Positions 8,786-17,779 of a stretch of DNA of 31,522 nucleotides are shown piece by piece. Position numbers and translations under genes: made by a program. Within the stretch, counting starts at the first letter, position 1. Each line of letters begins with the position of its first letter. The stretch comes from WTJO01 sp965660165 (lineage in GTDB: Bacteria > Pseudomonadota > Alphaproteobacteria > Puniceispirillales > Puniceispirillaceae): contig CBFHYU010000023.1 of assembly GCA_965660165.1 (NCBI GenBank), positions 1 to 31,522 on the forward strand, given 5' to 3'. Under the pieces are notes generated by a model. That model was not told the origin of the DNA. It searched no databases and saw nothing but the letters and a program-made list of their open reading frames with translations.

Positions 8786-9931
8786 CTAAATAATGACTAG
8801 CTCTGCACGAAGCGATCCTGCTTCACGCAATGATTCTAAAATCGCCACCAAATCAGCAGGACTTGCCCCAACCGAATTGATAGCCTCGACAATGGTTGAC
8901 AGCTCAACGCCAGGATCGAACAAAAAGGCGCGTGCTGGCTCTTCATCAACCGTGATATTTGTATCTGGGGTTTGTACCGCATCACCTGGTGTGGCAGCAG
9001 CAACACCGCCGGCCAACGCAAGATTTCCCGTTGGGGTGACGTTGGTATTTTCTTCAACTCTGACGGTAAGCGATCCATGTGTTACGGCCGCAGGGGTCAC
9101 CCGAACATCTCCGCCAATTACGATTGTACCTGTTCTGGCATTTACAACCACTTTGGCAGATTGCCGCTCTGGCTCAATTTCAATATTTTCTAGCATTGAG
9201 ATAAAAGATACTTTTTGCGATGGCTCAACAGGCGCACGCACTCTGACAGAACGGCTATCCAGCGGTACAGCCACCGCGCCACCAAATACATCATTTATTG
9301 CTTCTGCTACCTGATTGGTGATAGTGAAATCACCCTGATGCAAATTCAGAATAAGATGATCCCCTGTCAGAAAATCAGTCTCTACCAGCGTTTCAACAGT
9401 CGCGCCGCCTGGTATTCTGCCAACGGTTGGGATATTGACGATTAGCTGGCTTCCATCCCCGCCATCAACACCAAGTCCGCCAACAACCATATTGCCTTGC
9501 GCCACTGCATAAGTCTGGCCATCTGCCCCCAAAAGCGGGGTCATCAATAATGTACCACCACGCAATGATTTAGACTGGCCAACCGTAGATACAGTGACAT
9601 CAAGGCGCTGGCCTGGCTTTGCAAAGGCTGGTAGCTCAGAAGTTACAATAACAGCCGCTGTATTTTTGCCATTTAGATCAAGTGCAGAATTCGGATTTAC
9701 CCCAAATTGAGTAATCAGCGAGCGCATAGATTGCAAGGTAAGTGCCGAGCTGCCGTCACCTGTTCCTGGCAAACCCACAACAAGACCATAGCCAACTAGC
9801 TGGTTTGGGCGCACGCCTGCGATTGAAGTCAGGTCTTTGAGCCTGTCTGCATATGCTGAAACGCTAAATATCCCGATTGTAAAACACCAAAATAGCGCTC
9901 CAAAAATATGACGAGATCTATTGTTAATCAT
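8786..9931 (-). CDS. flgI: Flagellar P-ring protein FlgI
   Basis: FlgI forms the periplasmic P-ring bushing around the distal rod, with FlgA as chaperone. It has a signal peptide with a hydrophobic stretch and a SVSAYA-D cleavage region, then the strongly conserved RLKDLTSIAGVRPNQLVGYG and GLPGTGDGS motifs and a C-terminal SPADLVAILESLREAG block. Length is about 381 aa, normal for the family. I place the start at the ATG at 9929-9931 (MINNRSRHIF), which has GAGG just upstream. A TTG four codons earlier would lengthen the protein slightly but is less likely. It sits 17 bases after flgH. Confidence 0.96.
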   Translation of the reverse strand: MINNRSRHIFGALFWCFTIGIFSVSAYADRLKDLTSIAGVRPNQLVGYGLVVGLPGTGDGSSALTLQSMRSLITQFGVNPNSALDLNGKNTAAVIVTSELPAFAKPGQRLDVTVSTVGQSKSLRGGTLLMTPLLGADGQTYAVAQGNMVVGGLGVDGGDGSQLIVNIPTVGRIPGGATVETLVETDFLTGDHLILNLHQGDFTITNQVAEAINDVFGGAVAVPLDSRSVRVRAPVEPSQKVSFISMLENIEIEPERQSAKVVVNARTGTIVIGGDVRVTPAAVTHGSLTVRVEENTNVTPTGNLALAGGVAAATPGDAVQTPDTNITVDEEPARAFLFDPGVELSTIVEAINSVGASPADLVAILESLREAGSLRAELVII

Positions 9932-9948
9932 ACCTAACCTCAATCATC

Positions 9949-10653
9949 CTAGAAGGGAGACACTGCGCGCAACGCCTTAGATAACCAGCCAGGTTTTGCT
10001 GTATCTGCAACATCGCCAGCACCGGTATAGCTTATCTGGGCATCTGCAAGTCTGTTTGATGGCACGGTATTGCTAGAGGTAATATCCTCTGGACGCACAA
10101 TGCCAGATAGGCGGATATATTCCTGACCATTATTCAAGGTCAGCTCTTTCTGCCCCAAAATACCCATATTACCATTTTCGAAAATCCGCACGACTGTGAC
10201 TGATATACGCCCTGTCAGTGAATTTGACTGAGCAGCATTGCCATTGCCTGCAAATGATTGTGTGGTGCCTGCGGTGAGCGCGTTCTTACCATTATCCTGC
10301 GCTCTGTTTGTGCCAAGCCCGCCTGTTAGCAGATTTGGCAGACCAACTGGCAATGTCACATCAAAACTATCTGTTTTTGAGGCAGCCGTTGTCTGAGCCT
10401 TTGTTGCTGAAAACACCTCGTTAAAATCGACTGTCAGAATATCGCCAACCTTGCTGGCGCGCTTATCAGACGAAAATAGCCCATTTTGTCGGGCTGAGAA
10501 TATACCACCTGATTTTGCAGAATTATCGGCAACCAGCTCAACTTCTTCAAAGATAGGTGCGAATTGCTCAGACGCCACAGTTTCAACATGGGTTGAACAG
10601 GCAGACAGCAAACAGCCACTTCCCATCAGCAATAAACTTAAGTTGATTTTCAT
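9949..10653 (-). CDS. flgH: Flagellar L-ring lipoprotein FlgH
   Basis: FlgH forms the outer-membrane L-ring. A lipoprotein signal peptide ends in the lipobox LSAC with the lipidated Cys at residue 19. The body carries FlgH hallmarks: KVGDILTVDFNE, FAGNGNAAQSNSLTGRISV and the NGNMGILGQKELTLNNGQEY block followed by SGIVRPEDI. At 234 aa it is of normal length. It follows flgG by 34 bases and has only a weak Shine-Dalgarno sequence. With flgP downstream in the window, it is one of three clear lipoproteins in the locus. Confidence 0.96.
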   Translation of the reverse strand: MKINLSLLLMGSGCLLSACSTHVETVASEQFAPIFEEVELVADNSAKSGGIFSARQNGLFSSDKRASKVGDILTVDFNEVFSATKAQTTAASKTDSFDVTLPVGLPNLLTGGLGTNRAQDNGKNALTAGTTQSFAGNGNAAQSNSLTGRISVTVVRIFENGNMGILGQKELTLNNGQEYIRLSGIVRPEDITSSNTVPSNRLADAQISYTGAGDVADTAKPGWLSKALRAVSPF

Positions 10654-10687
10654 GAAATCACTTTCTTACGCAAAGGATAAAAACGGC

Positions 10688-11476
10688 CTACAGATTCTGA
10701 GCAATAAAGCGCATCATCTCGTCAACTGAGGTAATGGATTTTGAGCTCACTTCGTAAGCACGCTGTGTTTCGATCATATCCACTAGCTGCTGAACCACAT
10801 TCACATTCGAGCTTTCAAGCGAGCCTTGCACCAATTTGCCAAAGCCTTCTTCAATTGGATTTGCAACAACAGGTGCGCCACTAGCAGGTGTTTCTACCAG
10901 AAAGCTCTCACCAATAGGCTCTAGCCCCTGTCTATTTGGAAAATCTGCCAAAGTAAGCTGACCTACCTCTTCAGCGGCAACAGCCCCTGCCACCTGAACA
11001 GAAATCAGCCCGTCCTGAGATACATTGATCTGGGTCACGCCTTCGGGAATCTGGATTTCAGGCTGAAGCACATAGCCTGATTGGGTAGTTAATGTGCCAT
11101 CTGCACTACGTGCAAACGCGCCATTACGGGTATATCCAATGCGGCCATCTGGCAATAGCACCTGAAAGAAGCCTGACCCTTCAACAGCTAAATCAAGCGC
11201 ATTATCTGTTTGAATCAGACTGCCTTGTGAATGCTGTTTTGAGGTATTTAGCAATCTAGTACCAGCGCCAATCGCAAAGCCCGATGCCAGATTTGTATCT
11301 TCTGAGGTTTGCTCGCCCGCTGGACGAATAATCTGATATAGCAAGGTTTCAAAATTTGCTCTATCTGCCTTAAAGCCAGTAGTATTGACATTGGCCAGAT
11401 TATTGGCAATTACCTGCATTTTTGTTTGCTGGGAATTAAGGCCTGTTTTCGCAACATGCATCGCATAAGTCGACAT
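10688..11476 (-). CDS. flgG: Distal rod protein FlgG
   Basis: FlgG forms the distal rod that crosses the P and L rings. The N-terminus MSTYAMHVAKTGLNSQQTKM plus VIANNLANVNTTGFKADRA and the C-terminus SSNVNVVQQLVDMIETQRAY are diagnostic. With the start at 11474-11476 the protein is 262 aa, exactly the family size, and AGGAGATAGCG lies just upstream. An in-frame ATG 63 bases earlier is rejected because it falls within the sigma-54 promoter at 11523-11538, upstream of the expected transcript start. This is the first gene of the flgG-H-I-J-K-L operon. Confidence 0.96.
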   Translation of the reverse strand: MSTYAMHVAKTGLNSQQTKMQVIANNLANVNTTGFKADRANFETLLYQIIRPAGEQTSEDTNLASGFAIGAGTRLLNTSKQHSQGSLIQTDNALDLAVEGSGFFQVLLPDGRIGYTRNGAFARSADGTLTTQSGYVLQPEIQIPEGVTQINVSQDGLISVQVAGAVAAEEVGQLTLADFPNRQGLEPIGESFLVETPASGAPVVANPIEEGFGKLVQGSLESSNVNVVQQLVDMIETQRAYEVSSKSITSVDEMMRFIAQNL

Positions 11477-11522
11477 TTGCGCTATCTCCTGATCGAACGA
11501 AAAAATGACACTGAGGATATGA

Positions 11523-11538
11523 TGCAATCCTCGTGCCA
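11523..11538 (-). promoter_or_regulatory. Sigma-54 promoter for the flgG-L operon
   Basis: Minus strand reads TGGCAC-GAGGA-TTGCA, the exact sigma-54 consensus and the best match in the window. It lies in the flgF-flgG gap with an expected start near 11512 and a leader of about 36 nt. It splits the long minus-strand cluster into two transcription units. Confidence 0.9.
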
Positions 11539-11558
11539 TATATTGTGTATTCAGAAGA

Positions 11559-11574
11559 TGTCAAAGAGTTGACA
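11559..11574. promoter_or_regulatory. Palindromic activator-site candidate upstream of flgG promoter
   Basis: TGTCAAAGAGTTGACA is a perfect inverted repeat (TGTCAA-N4-TTGACA) 21 bases upstream of the -24 element. It has the GTC-N8-GAC form that I recall for the FleQ box of Pseudomonas. I infer it to be the binding site of a FleQ/FlrC-type regulator; the regulator gene is not in the window. Confidence 0.6.
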
Positions 11575-11604
11575 CGCCAGCCATATGGCTAGCAGATAGG
11601 CGCT

Positions 11605-12363
11605 TTAATTTTGTGGCATGCGCAATAATGAGCTAGTTTGCTGATCAAGATCAGACGCCATTTTAATCAGCTTCATATTCATCTCATAGCTTCGTTGATA
11701 GCCCATTGAGGCCACCAGCTCGTCAATAACAGAAACGTTACTTTCTTCAATATAGCCCTGTTTTACATTAACATTTTGATCAGTAACAATCGGCGCGCCA
11801 TCAGCCGGACGAATTTCGCCATCAAGCCCCTTGCGCAATTCTAAATTTTCACCAGATACCAGACCTAATGAGCCAATAAGTTGTGTTATGCCTGGCTCGC
11901 CATTGATAGGTTCAATCAATAATTTCCCATCTTCTGCCAAAATCAATTCTCTGAAAGGCGGTACCTGAATAGTCTGTAAGGTCTCGCTCAATATAGGATC
12001 GCCAGACCCATTCACCAAAATTCCTTCCATTGATACAGACATATCACCACGTCTGGTCAAGGATGGCTCAAGACCCTCTTTCTGGGTGACAAAAAATCCA
12101 GGCCCATCAATCGCCATATCTGTAGCTTGCTGGGTTGAGCGCATGCGTCCCTGCTGAATATCAAATGCGCCGCTGCCAGAAGTGACAGCAAATGCACGTG
12201 AATTAAGCTGATTTTCAGCATCCAAATATAGTGAGCCAAAATTCTCATAGACATCTGCACGATATCCTGTGACATGCATATTTGACAGGTTCTGCGCACT
12301 CACCGCCTGTTTGCGTAATGCAATATCAAGCGAGTTCAGCGAAAGATGTATCATCCTATCCAT
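11605..12363 (-). CDS. flgF: Proximal rod protein FlgF
   Basis: FlgF is one of the rod subunits. The N-terminus MDRMIHLSLNSLDIALRKQA with AVSAQNLSNMHVTGYRAD and the C-terminal SNVSVIDELVASMGYQRSYE are FlgF/FlgG-class motifs. The weaker NNLAN motif and gene order (after flgE, before flgG) favour FlgF. At 252 aa it is of normal size. AAGGA lies 10 bases before the chosen ATG; a second ATG three codons in is possible. It is the last gene of the flgB-C-D-E-F unit, because the next gene has its own promoter. Confidence 0.93.
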   Translation of the reverse strand: MDRMIHLSLNSLDIALRKQAVSAQNLSNMHVTGYRADVYENFGSLYLDAENQLNSRAFAVTSGSGAFDIQQGRMRSTQQATDMAIDGPGFFVTQKEGLEPSLTRRGDMSVSMEGILVNGSGDPILSETLQTIQVPPFRELILAEDGKLLIEPINGEPGITQLIGSLGLVSGENLELRKGLDGEIRPADGAPIVTDQNVNVKQGYIEESNVSVIDELVASMGYQRSYEMNMKLIKMASDLDQQTSSLLRMPQN

Positions 12364-12409
12364 TGTGGCTCTGTCCTTATCAAGATGCTGGGCATATTAC
12401 GCCCTGCTA

Positions 12410-15400
12410 TTACCCTCTAATCTGAATGATTGTCTGGGTTAGGGTTGTTGTTGTTTCAATCGCTTTTGCAGAAGCTTGGAAGTTTCGCTGAGCTGTAATC
12501 AGATTAACCAGCTCTTCTGTAATATCCACATTTGAGCGTTCCAGCGAGCCTGATAGAATATTACCAAAGCCTTCTGCGCCAGCCTCACCAACCTGCGCAT
12601 CACCTGAAACAGCGGTTGCCACATAGGTTGCGTTACCAATTTGTTTCAAACCATTTTGGTTGTTAAAATTGGCCAGCACAATCTTACCTAGCGGGTCATT
12701 CTGACCGTTTGTGTAGTTCGCACGTACCGTACCAGACGCATCAATTTCAAGACCATCAAGACGACCAGAGGTAAAACCATCCTGTTCAACTGACAGCACA
12801 GAGAATGGCTGGGCGAACTGGGTTGATTCACTGAAATCAATATTCAGGTCAACCGATACACCGCCTGACTGGCTTTCATAATGCACCTTATTCTTAGGTG
12901 ATACCAGCTTACCTGTTTTATCAAACGTTAGCTCACCTTCATCAATATATAGCGGATAATAATTATCTACCATATCATCTGGCGGCGTTGTTGTCTGATT
13001 GCCATCAGCATCAACATATAGCAATTCGCCATTTTCATTTGTTGCCTGAACCAGATTATAGACTTTTGGCACTGACCCCACACCAAGTGGCACATCGTCA
13101 AGACCTAAGCGAGAAGCCCCTTTTACCTTGATAGTTGAGGCGTCACCTGTTGTACCTGTTTCAAAGACAAAGTTATTTGCCTCTGATGAATAGCGTACTG
13201 TTACACCGCCAACAGTCTGGCCTGTTTCTGCATCTGAAATCTGGTTAATCCGCTTTTCCAGCGCTTCAGCCAACGTGGTTCCAACATAAAAGCCTGATGG
13301 CACCTCAATCACCCCGTTAATGCCATTAACAGATACATTGAAAATATTTTCGCCATCTGTAGATGACAGGCGGAATACTTCTGTCAAATCTTCACGTGCA
13401 TTAGCACCTGTTGCAATCGCAGGTGTTGATGCCAGCCCTTTTGGCTCATCAATCGTGACATCTGACTTGCTTGTGCCAACTGCCAGCAAGTGATTATCCC
13501 CTGAAAAATAATCAGTAGCATCAATCACAGACCCATCAACTGTAGACAGATTATATCTGCCGACTGCGATAGATGAAGCAGACTGGTCTGCTGATACGCC
13601 AAGCGCACCATTTGCATCAATCGCTTCACCCGTTGTACCACTGGCAAAAGTGAATGAGCGTGTATCTGAATTATAATTTACATGGATACCATAACGTTTA
13701 TCATTCAGCTGAATTTCTTCACCATCAGCAACAAATGATTCCATAGATAGCACTTCACCACCTCTAATCAGCACCTCTTCTGCATCCCCTCTGCTAGGGA
13801 TACCTAGATTATTGGTATCTTCTGCTGCATCCGAGCCATAAATTGAGAAGGAATTAAAGTTTGAATCTGTACCTGTACCTAGAATATTACGCTCAACCGT
13901 ATATTCAAGCCGCTGATTCACAGCGTCATACTTTACCTTAATTGGCGGGTTTTTCTCGTCAACCCAGTCTGTTGTGGTTGATGTCGTATCATTTAGCCGT
14001 GTAACTGTAATCTCTACATTTGAGGACAAACCGCCACCAACAATAGTCAATGTGTCACCAACCTTCAGATCGCCTGTCACATTACTGACTGTAACAACAC
14101 CCTCAGTATCAACAGCAACACTAGCTGAAACCGTAGTAGATGCTGCACCATTTACCAGATAAGTCTGACCAGTAACAGTCGTACCAACAGGCTGAACACC
14201 GCCAGAGATAACTGAGAATTTTTCAACAGCCCCTGATGATATGCCAAGCATAGACATTGAATCAGTCGCTATTGTATTAACAGGCCGGTCAATATTAAAC
14301 TCTGCACCTTTGATATTGAAAATACCATCATTTTCAGTGCCAGTGATTTCAATCTCGATAGGTGTGGTAAGTGCGCCTGCTGTGCCAAGCGTAATCCTGT
14401 CGCCCACCACATAGCCGCTTCCACCTGATAATGTGATGGTAGGCGCACCAGACGCATCTGTTACCACTGTCGCGGTCATGCCTGTACCATCAGTTGAGGT
14501 AGTTGTGATCTGTGCGGCTGTGACATTGATTGTCTGGCTAAGTGGCTGAGAGGCTGGCAGATCAAACACCACATTGGAGTTTAGATCTGCAATAGACGTC
14601 GCATCAATGGTGATGGTCTGGCCTGCCTTATAATTTACCCCGCCTGAAAGCGTGATGCCTGTGATGTTGCCACTTCCATCAGTAGCTATAGAGGCTGTCA
14701 TATTTTGTCCGCCAGCTGGTACTACAGAAATATCAGCTGCAGCCACTGTGATAGTTGTAGAGGCTGTATGACCAGTATTACCACTTGTAAAGGCTGTTAC
14801 GCTTGTACCAAACCCGCCAGAGATCAGCGCAGATGAGCTTACCCCGCCATTTCTTTTCAGCACATCAGCATCTGTATAGCCATGTTTGACCGCATCACCC
14901 TTTTCGCGCAGAACAATTTTCTTACTGTTAAAATTAACGTCTGCACCTTCATATACATCTGTCGCACCTTCGAAAAAGGCTTCAACATTTTCAGATTCAT
15001 CTGACAATACAAATAAATCTGTTTCTGTCATTACAAACCCATCATCTGGGAAGTTTAGGCCAGTTGTATTGATTTCTATATATGGTGGTGATGCTGTAGA
15101 TACTTTATTATTTACGGTAAATTCACGACCATTGATAATGTCAGCATTTGCTTCTGTAGCATCAAAATCACCTGCAATACGAACCTTGTCATTTTGCGAG
15201 ATATTTGTTGGATCAGATGCAAAAAAGATACGCATCGTATTTTCTGTGGCGTTATACACAACCGTGTTGGTATTTGGCGAATTGATCACCGCAGTCTTAT
15301 TATCATACACGCTAAGCGATGGACGTTTGCCATAATAAGAATAGACCATATGCTTTTCGCTGGTTGTCATATTGGCATCTGTGACATCATCTGCATCAAC

Positions 15401-16960
15401 CAAATCATCACTATTGCCATCTGAAAATGTGCGATGCTCAAAGGTAAGAATTTGTGTTCTGTCCAGAATTGTGTTCATTGAGCCGCCTACTGTTCTGGCA
15501 AATAGGCTGGTACTAACCCCAAGAGAGGTAGCATTATTGATAGAATCGTCAGACCTGCTGACGGCATAATCATTGAGCGAGTCATTTATTCGCGCCTGCA
15601 CATGGGCAAGGAACTGTTTCTGAGTAAAATCAGGAGATGCGCCTGTCAGAGTAATCTGTTCAACGTCAGACACATAAGATGATTCAAGCAAATCAACTGA
15701 AATAGGAGATGCCAGCCCAGAAGATGAGCCATCCTGATTGAGTTTGAACAGGTTGATATTCAACATATCATCCACATTCTGCACAATCTGAATTTTAGAA
15801 TCATCACCATAGGCAGCATTTATCGCACGTTCGACTTCTGCGGCTAGCTGTTCAGCATTATATTTACCAGGATGCAGGTCAATATTGACAGGCTGGTCAC
15901 CATTATCGACATTTACAGTCAGAAAATTTTTGCCCCAATAAACACGGCTATTGCCATCACCACTCTCACGGGTAGCATTAAATTGGACAGGGTCTGTAAC
16001 AATTTCAACAAGTCTGTCACCTTCTTCACCGAAATCAAATTCTGTTTGCTCGCCTGTCAGTTTTGCTGGCTCAGATGGCAGTAATTGTTGCAAATCATCT
16101 AGCTTATATAGCTTTGAGCCTTTACCTTCTAGGAAATAGGTGTCATCTGGCACTTCTGTTGTTTGCGCACCAAATCTGTCGACAAAAATCTGGCTACCAC
16201 TATCATTCACCGCACTCACCAAATCAGGGTTAATAACCGTATCATTGATCACCAGTCTGGTATCATATTTGTTTGTTGGGTCATCTGCTGTTGCTGCTTG
16301 TGTTTTGATAAAATACATAGTCGCAATAGTCGGGTTACCCAAATCATCAAATATCGTGATAGAAGTTGAATTTGAAAATGTGTTTGGGTCTTCAGGATTG
16401 AAGGAATAGCCTGCTTCAAATTCTGCTCGTGCTGGCACCACATCAGCCGCCGCAGGCACGTTCACACCAAGCGAAATATTAGATGTCGCGCGCGGGTCAC
16501 CAGAGGTCACAGGCAATTGAAGAGGCACAGCACTAGCAAGGTCTTTGGCTGTCACCGAGCCGTCAGCGTTCACTGGATATGTCAATAGATACTGGCCTGC
16601 TGAATCAACAACATAACGGTCATTATCCACATTTAGTGAGCCGTTTCGGGTATACACAGTCTGGGCTGAGGTCAAAGAGGGCTTCAGCGCGAAAAAGCCC
16701 TGCCCTGAAATCGCAAGATCAAGCGCATTTAGTGACGAGGCAATGTTACCTTGTGTAAATTGCTGTTTAATCCCTTTCAAAATGGTACCAGAACCAATCG
16801 ATGAGGAAGAATTCTGCAATGGCGATGTAGCAAAAATATCACCAAATTCTGCAACACTTCGCTTAAAGCCTGTTGTACCAACGTTCGCAATATTGTTGGA
16901 TGTTGCAGAAATGTCAGCTTGGGAACCGTTCAATCCGGTAAGAGCGGTATAGAATGACAT
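12410..16960 (-). CDS. flgE: Giant flagellar hook protein FlgE
   Basis: FlgE is the hook subunit, polymerised under the FlgD cap. N-terminal MSFYTALTGLNGSQADISAT, SNNIANVGTTGFKRS and ALDLAISGQGFF, and C-terminal LERSNVDITEELVNLITAQR, show an intact hook/rod core. At 1516 aa it is about 3-4 times the usual 400-450 aa. The extra ~1000 residues are inserted between the conserved ends and are rich in Thr, Ser, Asp and Gly. Two related tandem units occur at about residues 730-800 and 803-870, each with an xxTIxVxAAxI strand and a GMTA..TDASG..ITLSGG..Y..G..ITI run; a third, weaker copy lies at about 915-995. GAGGT precedes the ATG. The frame is open for 4.5 kb without a break. Confidence 0.95.
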   Translation of the reverse strand: MSFYTALTGLNGSQADISATSNNIANVGTTGFKRSVAEFGDIFATSPLQNSSSSIGSGTILKGIKQQFTQGNIASSLNALDLAISGQGFFALKPSLTSAQTVYTRNGSLNVDNDRYVVDSAGQYLLTYPVNADGSVTAKDLASAVPLQLPVTSGDPRATSNISLGVNVPAAADVVPARAEFEAGYSFNPEDPNTFSNSTSITIFDDLGNPTIATMYFIKTQAATADDPTNKYDTRLVINDTVINPDLVSAVNDSGSQIFVDRFGAQTTEVPDDTYFLEGKGSKLYKLDDLQQLLPSEPAKLTGEQTEFDFGEEGDRLVEIVTDPVQFNATRESGDGNSRVYWGKNFLTVNVDNGDQPVNIDLHPGKYNAEQLAAEVERAINAAYGDDSKIQIVQNVDDMLNINLFKLNQDGSSSGLASPISVDLLESSYVSDVEQITLTGASPDFTQKQFLAHVQARINDSLNDYAVSRSDDSINNATSLGVSTSLFARTVGGSMNTILDRTQILTFEHRTFSDGNSDDLVDADDVTDANMTTSEKHMVYSYYGKRPSLSVYDNKTAVINSPNTNTVVYNATENTMRIFFASDPTNISQNDKVRIAGDFDATEANADIINGREFTVNNKVSTASPPYIEINTTGLNFPDDGFVMTETDLFVLSDESENVEAFFEGATDVYEGADVNFNSKKIVLREKGDAVKHGYTDADVLKRNGGVSSSALISGGFGTSVTAFTSGNTGHTASTTITVAAADISVVPAGGQNMTASIATDGSGNITGITLSGGVNYKAGQTITIDATSIADLNSNVVFDLPASQPLSQTINVTAAQITTTSTDGTGMTATVVTDASGAPTITLSGGSGYVVGDRITLGTAGALTTPIEIEITGTENDGIFNIKGAEFNIDRPVNTIATDSMSMLGISSGAVEKFSVISGGVQPVGTTVTGQTYLVNGAASTTVSASVAVDTEGVVTVSNVTGDLKVGDTLTIVGGGLSSNVEITVTRLNDTTSTTTDWVDEKNPPIKVKYDAVNQRLEYTVERNILGTGTDSNFNSFSIYGSDAAEDTNNLGIPSRGDAEEVLIRGGEVLSMESFVADGEEIQLNDKRYGIHVNYNSDTRSFTFASGTTGEAIDANGALGVSADQSASSIAVGRYNLSTVDGSVIDATDYFSGDNHLLAVGTSKSDVTIDEPKGLASTPAIATGANAREDLTEVFRLSSTDGENIFNVSVNGINGVIEVPSGFYVGTTLAEALEKRINQISDAETGQTVGGVTVRYSSEANNFVFETGTTGDASTIKVKGASRLGLDDVPLGVGSVPKVYNLVQATNENGELLYVDADGNQTTTPPDDMVDNYYPLYIDEGELTFDKTGKLVSPKNKVHYESQSGGVSVDLNIDFSESTQFAQPFSVLSVEQDGFTSGRLDGLEIDASGTVRANYTNGQNDPLGKIVLANFNNQNGLKQIGNATYVATAVSGDAQVGEAGAEGFGNILSGSLERSNVDITEELVNLITAQRNFQASAKAIETTTTLTQTIIQIRG

Positions 16961-17010
16961 GAATGTACCTCAAAAAAAGAATAAGTTTAACAGCTAGATG
17001 GGTATTGAGA

Positions 17011-17032
17011 GATCAGACCATCAGGTCTGATT
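17011..17032 (-). other. Hairpin in the flgD-flgE gap
   Basis: An 8-bp perfect stem (ATCAGACC / GGTCTGAT) with a 4-base loop starts 10 bases after the flgD stop. No T-run follows at once; a run of seven or more T's comes about 40 bases later, just before the flgE Shine-Dalgarno. It is more likely an mRNA stabiliser or partial attenuator than a terminator, since flgE has no promoter of its own that I can see. Confidence 0.5.
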
Positions 17033-17040
17033 AGAGCAAA

Positions 17041-17739
17041 CTATGTGCCAGAACCTTTTCTGAAACGCACAACTTCATTTGCGCTAATATCTCCATACCC
17101 CTTAACATCAAGCATTACGCCATCTGCACTATCTGCTGATGCGGCCAGAACCTCGTTAAAGACAGATGATGATGCCCCTTCTAGGCCTTTACCATGATCT
17201 GCAAAGGCTTCAACTTTGATATAATCATGCGAGGCCAACACATCTTGTGGAATATCTTCCCATGCAAATCCAGATAGGCCAGACGGCAATGCGCCCATTT
17301 CTTCAACATGCAAAATATCACCATTTGGCGATGAAAATACGATATTCGTTGCCCCTGATGCACTAGGCAGATCAACCACCCCATGCACCGAGCCATCTGC
17401 ATCTGGATAGGCAGTATTACCAGGTACAAGCACAGAATTACCAAGCATGTTGGTCGCTGTTGCAATCCGAAATTCAGATAGCTGACTGCTCATATTTTTT
17501 AGCGTCTGCCCCATATCGGTAATGCCTGTTACGGTCGAAAATTGTGCCATCTGCGCGATAAATTCGGCATTTTCCATAGGCGCAAAAGGGTCTTGATTTT
17601 GCAATTGGGTCGTCATCAGCTTCAGGAAATCTTCCTGCCCTAGCTGGTCACCATTTGCACGTTTTTTCTCTTCAGCCGGATTGATGCCAATCTTCTGCAT
17701 AATGGCATTTAATGACTGATTATTATCGACCGAACTCAT
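17041..17739 (-). CDS. flgD: Hook-capping protein FlgD
   Basis: FlgD is the scaffold cap at the tip of the growing hook and is not kept in the finished structure. The conserved N-terminal block GQEDFLKLMTTQLQNQDPFA followed by PMENAEFIAQMAQFSTV is diagnostic. The C-terminal half is a beta-rich domain ending in a SANEVVRFRKGSGT-type tail. At 232 aa it is of normal size even though the hook protein it caps is giant. A clear AAGGAGAG lies before the ATG. It follows flgC by 40 bases. Confidence 0.95.
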   Translation of the reverse strand: MSSVDNNQSLNAIMQKIGINPAEEKKRANGDQLGQEDFLKLMTTQLQNQDPFAPMENAEFIAQMAQFSTVTGITDMGQTLKNMSSQLSEFRIATATNMLGNSVLVPGNTAYPDADGSVHGVVDLPSASGATNIVFSSPNGDILHVEEMGALPSGLSGFAWEDIPQDVLASHDYIKVEAFADHGKGLEGASSSVFNEVLAASADSADGVMLDVKGYGDISANEVVRFRKGSGT

Positions 17740-17779
17740 ACGGCTCTCCTTATTATTGGGTGGTTAAGGCGAGGATGCC

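Noticed and set aside
8793..9314. 173-codon plus-strand frame opposite flgI
   Set aside because: Antisense to the highly conserved FlgI coding sequence; low-complexity product.
9932..9943. TTG start for flgI four codons upstream
   Set aside because: The ATG at 9929-9931 has a better-placed ribosome-binding site, and the extra residues add nothing to the signal peptide.
11477..11539. Upstream extension of flgG to an ATG at 11537-11539
   Set aside because: It would start inside the sigma-54 promoter, and the shorter form has a perfect Shine-Dalgarno and the standard FlgG N-terminus.
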